A stretch of DNA of 64,000 nucleotides from Rostratula benghalensis (lineage: Eukaryota > Chordata > Aves > Charadriiformes > Rostratulidae): NCBI GenBank assembly GCA_013399305.1, contig VXAI01000035.1:1601297-1665296 (forward strand), read 5' to 3'. The first letter of the stretch is position 1. The number at the start of each line of letters is the position of its first letter. Made by a program: the position numbers and the translations under genes. Below, one piece after another: positions 59,558 to 64,000 of this stretch. The notes under the pieces are model-generated. The model ran no database searches. It saw nothing but the letters and a program-made list of their open reading frames with translations, and was not told where the DNA came from.

Positions 59558-62500
59558 GCTCCAACAGCCTCTCCAGGGGCTGGTCCTGCAGGAGAGCTGC
59601 CTTGTCTTCTGCTCCCAGCAATTTCTGCGCAAGGCATTTGGCACTGCAACAGGAAATTAAGGGCTGTAGGAAAGCAACCTTTGGCCCTTAATTCACTTTT
59701 TAATAAAATCATTAAAAGAAACCTACTCCCTGCCAGACATTATGGGAAATTGCTTTAATGATACTTGCAAGCAAAACACATTCACTCAGCTGCACGCATA
59801 GCTTGCTCAATAGCTTCAGCTCGCTTATTTGTGTGTTTGCAGTATGAAAATGGTTTGAATTATAAAGTCAGGCTAGAAAGTTTTATATGAACCAGGCCCT
59901 GATAACAACTAGAGGCCAGGTTCTCTCCATTATACACTTCTCTAACACATCAACAACAGTTATAAAGTTTGTCTAAAAAAGATCAGTAAGTTTGCGCCGA
60001 AGACGAGCATCAATAACACAAAAGGACAAAGAAAGCAGAGGGGTTTTGTGTCCTCCCAGTCTTTACTGGGAACAAAATGGGTGCCATTAACTGCAAAAGT
60101 GGTGGGCACACAACTGTTCTCTCACTGACTTAGTTTGCCATTGCATGTTCGTGTAGGCTCTTGTGAAAAAATTCATGGCATTTTTGTACTAGAGAAGAGG
60201 AAAATCTAGCTTTATGATTGTTAAATTAATAACTTGCCCCCTGGGCACGTATAAATCCATTTAAAAAAATTTATTAATTGATCTGAGACTATGGATAAGT
60301 AGACGGTTACTGAGGACACCTGAAAAATTACAGGGAAGATCTGTGCTAAACAAAATTCTTTGTTTTGTCACAGCAGTGAAATTTTAAAAGACTGAATAAT
60401 TTCTACCTAGTGCAGAAATTGTGCACTCTGATTGTTTCTTTCTTTCTTTCCCATTGCACAGAACAATGTTAATCAACAAACCTGGTAGTCAGTTTTCTAC
60501 AACCAATAAATTCTAAGCTCAAGCCACAGTAGCTTTTATGTCTGTACGTTGTAAAAGTAAATTTACATCATATGTCAAACATTACACATGAAGACAAAAA
60601 CAACGCTGATTTCTAGTCCTAAAAGATATATGTGTATCCATAAAACCAGCAAGCTGTGTCCTGAATACAGCTGGAAGATCATACTCTGACCAAATGGCTT
60701 TTTGTCTAAGACTGGAGATCTGTCAGACTCAACTGTTTCCCAGCACCGCATCTGTTTCAGGGAGCCTTGGGGAAAGGCAGGATGAGCCCCTGGTTTACTG
60801 CCAGTCCTGGGGGAACTCAATTTTTCCAACTCCTTGGGCTGTGGAGCAGCCAAGGGGTCATGCCAGGTTCTCAGAGCACCCAGGATGGCAGGAATTGAGT
60901 CCAAATCAGAACTGTGCTGCCCACCTTTCCCTGTCAGAGAGCCAGGCAGCCTGGTAAAGTTTGATCACCAGAAGGAAATGACAAAGGAGGAAAGACCCAG
61001 CTGTGCTAATAAATCACAGGATGGCTTGATAGCACCAGTGTGGTCTTGGGAAAAAGCAGATCTGATCCTGGCAAGAGGGAGTGAGCAGACACAAGGGAGC
61101 GGGGAAGCCTGTGCGAGAAGCTCTGATAAGAGCCCATGGGGAATACGATGTACCTTGCTGTGCACCCTCCAAGCAAGGAGAAGCCCAGCCAGAAGAAAAG
61201 TAGGAAATGGGCAACTAGAAAGTCCAGGGAATAAGCAGCATTTCTCACAAGATGAAACTCGTGGCACCTCTAGCCTACAAAAATGAAATCTAAGAAGGAC
61301 ACAATATCGATCTCAAGCTATACTGAAGAAAAGCAGCAGAAAGGAAGAAAGCATTGCTTTAATTTAAAGAACAAATGTAGCACAAGGAGGATGGAGTATA
61401 ATCTCTGACCATATTTACATAAACATGCAAGGAGTTCCACTGACTAGAGGAAATAATGGTCAGCACAATTTTAAGGTTCACAGTTTTACCCCAATGTGTT
61501 GGAGGGAGTAAAAATTTCTTGCAGTGGCCATAGTTATTTCCTTTTTTCTTTTTCCTACTGGAAATGGACATATATTGCTACTCATCTTTCTAACTCCTGG
61601 AGCCTGCACTTTGGAGGCTGAAGAAAACAGCAGAAAGGAAAAACGTGGAACCAGAAAAGAAGACCTGTTCATGGGCTCTTTGTTAATGTCATTTTTCACA
61701 TCCTCCATGAAAAAATGCTGTTTCTGGAAAACCACATGAGGAGAGTATTTCCAGAACATTTTTCACTGTTTTCTAATGACATGACAGTAGTTTATTTGGG
61801 TGGACTCCTTCCTTTGGCTAGTCATGTCCCCATTCTTGGCTGGAAACCTCCATGGATGAGTAAGGAAAGGAACACCACCTATTCCCACTAGTAAAAAGGC
61901 TTTTTGAGCTACAGTATTTAACTAAGAAAGCTCCCGTCTACCTTTTCTCATGGAAGGAATTTATTAGAAAATCCCTAATGAAAATTAATACATCTCTGAA
62001 ATGAGCTTTTATTTCTAATACCTCGCCATCTTGCTGGGAAGTGGCTGGGTGGAGGCAATTGGATTTCATGCTGGATCTGATTAATATCAACTGCCACCTG
62101 GTGAATACTAAAGAGTATTTTTGTCTTCCCTGGGTGTGGTCCGCTTTACGCTTAGGAGAAAAAGTGATCCTCAGATATTCATGTTGTACCACCAGGGATT
62201 ACAACACAAATAGGGATATCATGAAATCACTGCGTTGCTTCCCTCCAGCCACGCTGCACAGAGATCATCCTAACACAACGGTTCCTTCTAGAGCCCCCAG
62301 GCCAGAACAACCTGAAATCAGGCATTCGTAGTTCCTGCTAATCCAACTACTACTTTTCCATCCGATGCCAAGATGTCTTAAGAAGCCGTCCTGCTAAACC
62401 TGTGCTACCTGTTGGTAACACAGAAATGACAGTACTTCCTTACAAGGACGGCAAGGGACGCCAAGGGCCATTCACAAAAGTCTCCAAACCCGGTGGTGAT

Positions 62501-63305
62501 GAAGCCACCATGGTGTCAGGGGTAGATCTGGGATGCCAGGCTGCAGCAGCTCCTTTCTGACAGCTCGTGGCATCGCAGACCTGCTCTGAAGCCTATTGAC
62601 ACTGAGAGACTCCCACTGGCTTTTATCAGCTTTGGCTCGCATCCTTGGCATCTGGTTCGTGCCTCTTTATTTATAATGTCATGCATATCAGAAGCAGCCT
62701 CCCAGGGCAAATACGCCAACTTATCTTCTTGCTCAAAGAAGCCATTTAGCTGTGATTGTAATCTGTGATTTCACTGCTAGCCCCTATTTGCCTTCGCAGT
62801 TAGGCTCTCCAGGGATAGAATTTTATTTCTTTGGCACAGCTTAAGCATTGTTCCGTGCAAATCTATCTATTTATCTCATGCATACCTATATAATAAGCAT
62901 GCATGTGATGAATAATAAGTACATAGGTGTTACGGGCCTCCTTTCTATTTCTTTGGCACTATTAATAGCCCTTGAAAGTGGGAAAAACTCTCGTTTGTGC
63001 CAGCTCTAAGCTGTCTTGATACAGTCCAAGCACAGTAAGGGAGTTTTATTATAAACAGAACATTTCTGAATAATTAATCATTCTGATACAAGACACACAT
63101 ACCAATTCCAAACAACCACTGCGTGCGTTCTTGGTTGAAACAAGCAAATGAAAGATGGGGGGAAAGTGGAGTCAAAATAAGGAGCTAAGATATAGAATCC
63201 AGCCAGGACACTGTAGACTTTTTTTCCTCTTTACTCATACAATTCAGAGCATATTTTCCCTATAAAGTAAATGAGTAGGATATCTAAGTGTTTCTCTGAT
63301 GGTAT

Positions 63306-63500
63306 TTGACCGCCAGTGATAGGACAAGGGGCAATGGTTGCAAGCTGGAACACAGGAGGTTCCACTCAAATAAGAGGAAAAACTTCTCCACAGTGAGGGT
63401 GATGGAACACTGGAATGGGCTGCCCAGAGAGGTTGTGGAGTCTCCTTCTCTGAAGACATTCAAAACCCGCCTGGACATGTTCCTGTATGACCTGATGTAG
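63306..63500 (+). pseudogene. CR1 ORF2 C-terminal tail remnant
   Basis: The frame holds [57 protein letters not shown] and a stop, which is the C-terminal end of avian CR1 ORF2. No stop interrupts this 60-odd-codon part. The upstream ORF2 is missing because the insertion is truncated at about 63312; the first two codons lie in flanking DNA. Confidence 0.85.
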
Positions 63501-63581
63501 GTGTTCCTGCTCTGGCAGGGGGATTGGACTGGATGATCTTCCAAGGTCCCTTCCAATCCTTGATACTTTGTGATTCTGTGA
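63312..63581 (+). mobile_element. CR1 LINE, 3' segment (sense)
   Basis: About 270 bp of avian CR1 3' end. It starts abruptly at 'ccagtgataggacaagggg' and runs through 'acacaggaggttccactca', 'gagggtgatggaacactgg', 'ctgcccagagaggttgtgg' and 'ggattggactggatgatctt' to the tail 'ccaatccttgatactttgtg' and ATTCTGTGA. It is strongly 5'-truncated. The 3' UTR and tail are well kept and nearly identical in wording to the copy ending at 56767. Confidence 0.97.
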
Positions 63582-63975
63582 TCTCAGCTACACACGCAAC
63601 AGTGGGGCACAAGGATGGAGCGCTGGACAATATTGCCTGCTATTAACCATCAAGCACAGTCCAAAAAGGTTTGTGCCAAGCTCTTGGCACTGCAGCTGTA
63701 GATGTGCAACCTGTCAGGCTGCCCAGAGGCACCTGTGTATATCAACTGGTGCAGCCAGCCACTTGTTTCACTTTTAAGAAACCCCAAAAATTGTAAACAC
63801 ATTTTAGCTTCAGCAGCTGTAGCAGATCTCAACAAGGTGAGACAGTCAAGAAACTTGTGAGAGCCAGGAAGTTTGGTGGTTGCTCATAACTTCAATGGAT
63901 GCTTCACCTCACTTCATTTTTTTTTTGTGTGGAAGCATCATGAATCTGTGTGTGGCACACCCAGCTGAAGGAGGC
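63582..63975. other. short unique DNA between two CR1 pieces
   Basis: About 390 bases with no recognisable feature apart from a short T9 run near 63919. Confidence 0.6.
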
Positions 63976-64000
63976 TATAGGACAAGGGGTAATGGTTTTA
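63976..64000 (+). mobile_element. CR1 LINE, start of a further fragment, cut by window end
   Basis: The last 25 bases, TATAGGACAAGGGGTAATGG followed by TTTTA, match the ORF2 C-terminal region of the same CR1 subfamily as the copy at 19201 (there 'gtgataggatgaaaggtaac'). The fragment starts at about 63976 and continues beyond the window. Called from a short match only. Confidence 0.75.

Larger units (their letters stand above)
56768..63311. other. non-coding unique DNA
   Basis: No gene recognised in 6.5 kb. Listed separately are an A/C-only tract at 57891-57958, a T14-A8 transition at 58737-58758 and a CpG-dense spot at 59533-59557 inside a broader CpG-retaining stretch (about 58900-59650). 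Open frames at 58875-59306 and 60834-61286 start at TTG and resemble nothing known. AT-rich sequence at 62820-62940 has ATGCAT/GCATGC words and may be conserved; I cannot test that. Confidence 0.6.

Noticed and set aside
60834..61286. 150-codon plus-strand open frame
   Set aside because: It begins at TTG, has no domain, and overlaps equally long frames on the minus strand.
1..64000. CRISPR array, phage, operon or other prokaryotic defence system
   Set aside because: The DNA is vertebrate; the only regularly repeated unit (44 bp x4 at 27818) has no spacers and is a minisatellite.

Overview
The window looks like nuclear DNA from a bird (or, less likely, another sauropsid). It is moderately AT-rich and mostly CpG-depleted, with vertebrate-type microsatellites. 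Every dispersed repeat I can recognise is a CR1 non-LTR retrotransposon (LINE) fragment, most ending in the 3' tail typical of avian CR1, a short TGATTCTRTGA-like repeat. I see no prokaryotic operons, organellar genes, Alu/B-type SINEs, L1 elements or clear LTR retroelements.

I find no convincing host protein-coding gene. The long open frames are either CR1 remnants or unrecognisable frames of chance-like length, and many start at TTG or GTG. No tRNA, rRNA or snRNA gene is evident. The window is best read as intergenic DNA (gene desert) or a large intron; I cannot name the locus.

Layout. 0-7.3 kb: unique DNA with a CpG-retaining patch near the left edge and three long poly-T tracts. 7.3-11.5 kb: two antisense CR1 3' ends and a (TG)n array. 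11.5-19.2 kb: unique DNA with candidate conserved or regulatory patches at 14.7, 16.6, 17.7 and 18.6 kb. 19.2-21.8 kb: one clear sense CR1 and one old one. 21.8-45.8 kb: about 24 kb with no recognisable CR1, holding a four-copy 44-bp minisatellite (27.8 kb), a CpG-rich patch (37.1-37.6 kb), a perfect 49-bp tandem duplication carrying a MEF2-type site (42.2 kb) and a (TTCC)16 array (42.6 kb). 45.8-57 kb: antisense CR1, a CpG-rich patch with a DR1-like nuclear-receptor motif (48.3-48.6 kb), an old CR1 keeping a reverse-transcriptase ADD motif (52.9-53.6 kb), and a CR1 whose terminal reading frame is broken by one stop (56.3-56.8 kb). 57-64 kb: unique DNA with a very CpG-dense spot (59.53-59.56 kb), then two more CR1 pieces, the last cut by the window edge.

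Nothing here forms a multi-gene system. The most check-worthy material is the set of CpG-retaining or TAAT-rich islands that may be conserved non-coding elements, and the young-looking tandem duplications. All regulatory readings are inference from composition and motifs and have not been tested by alignment.
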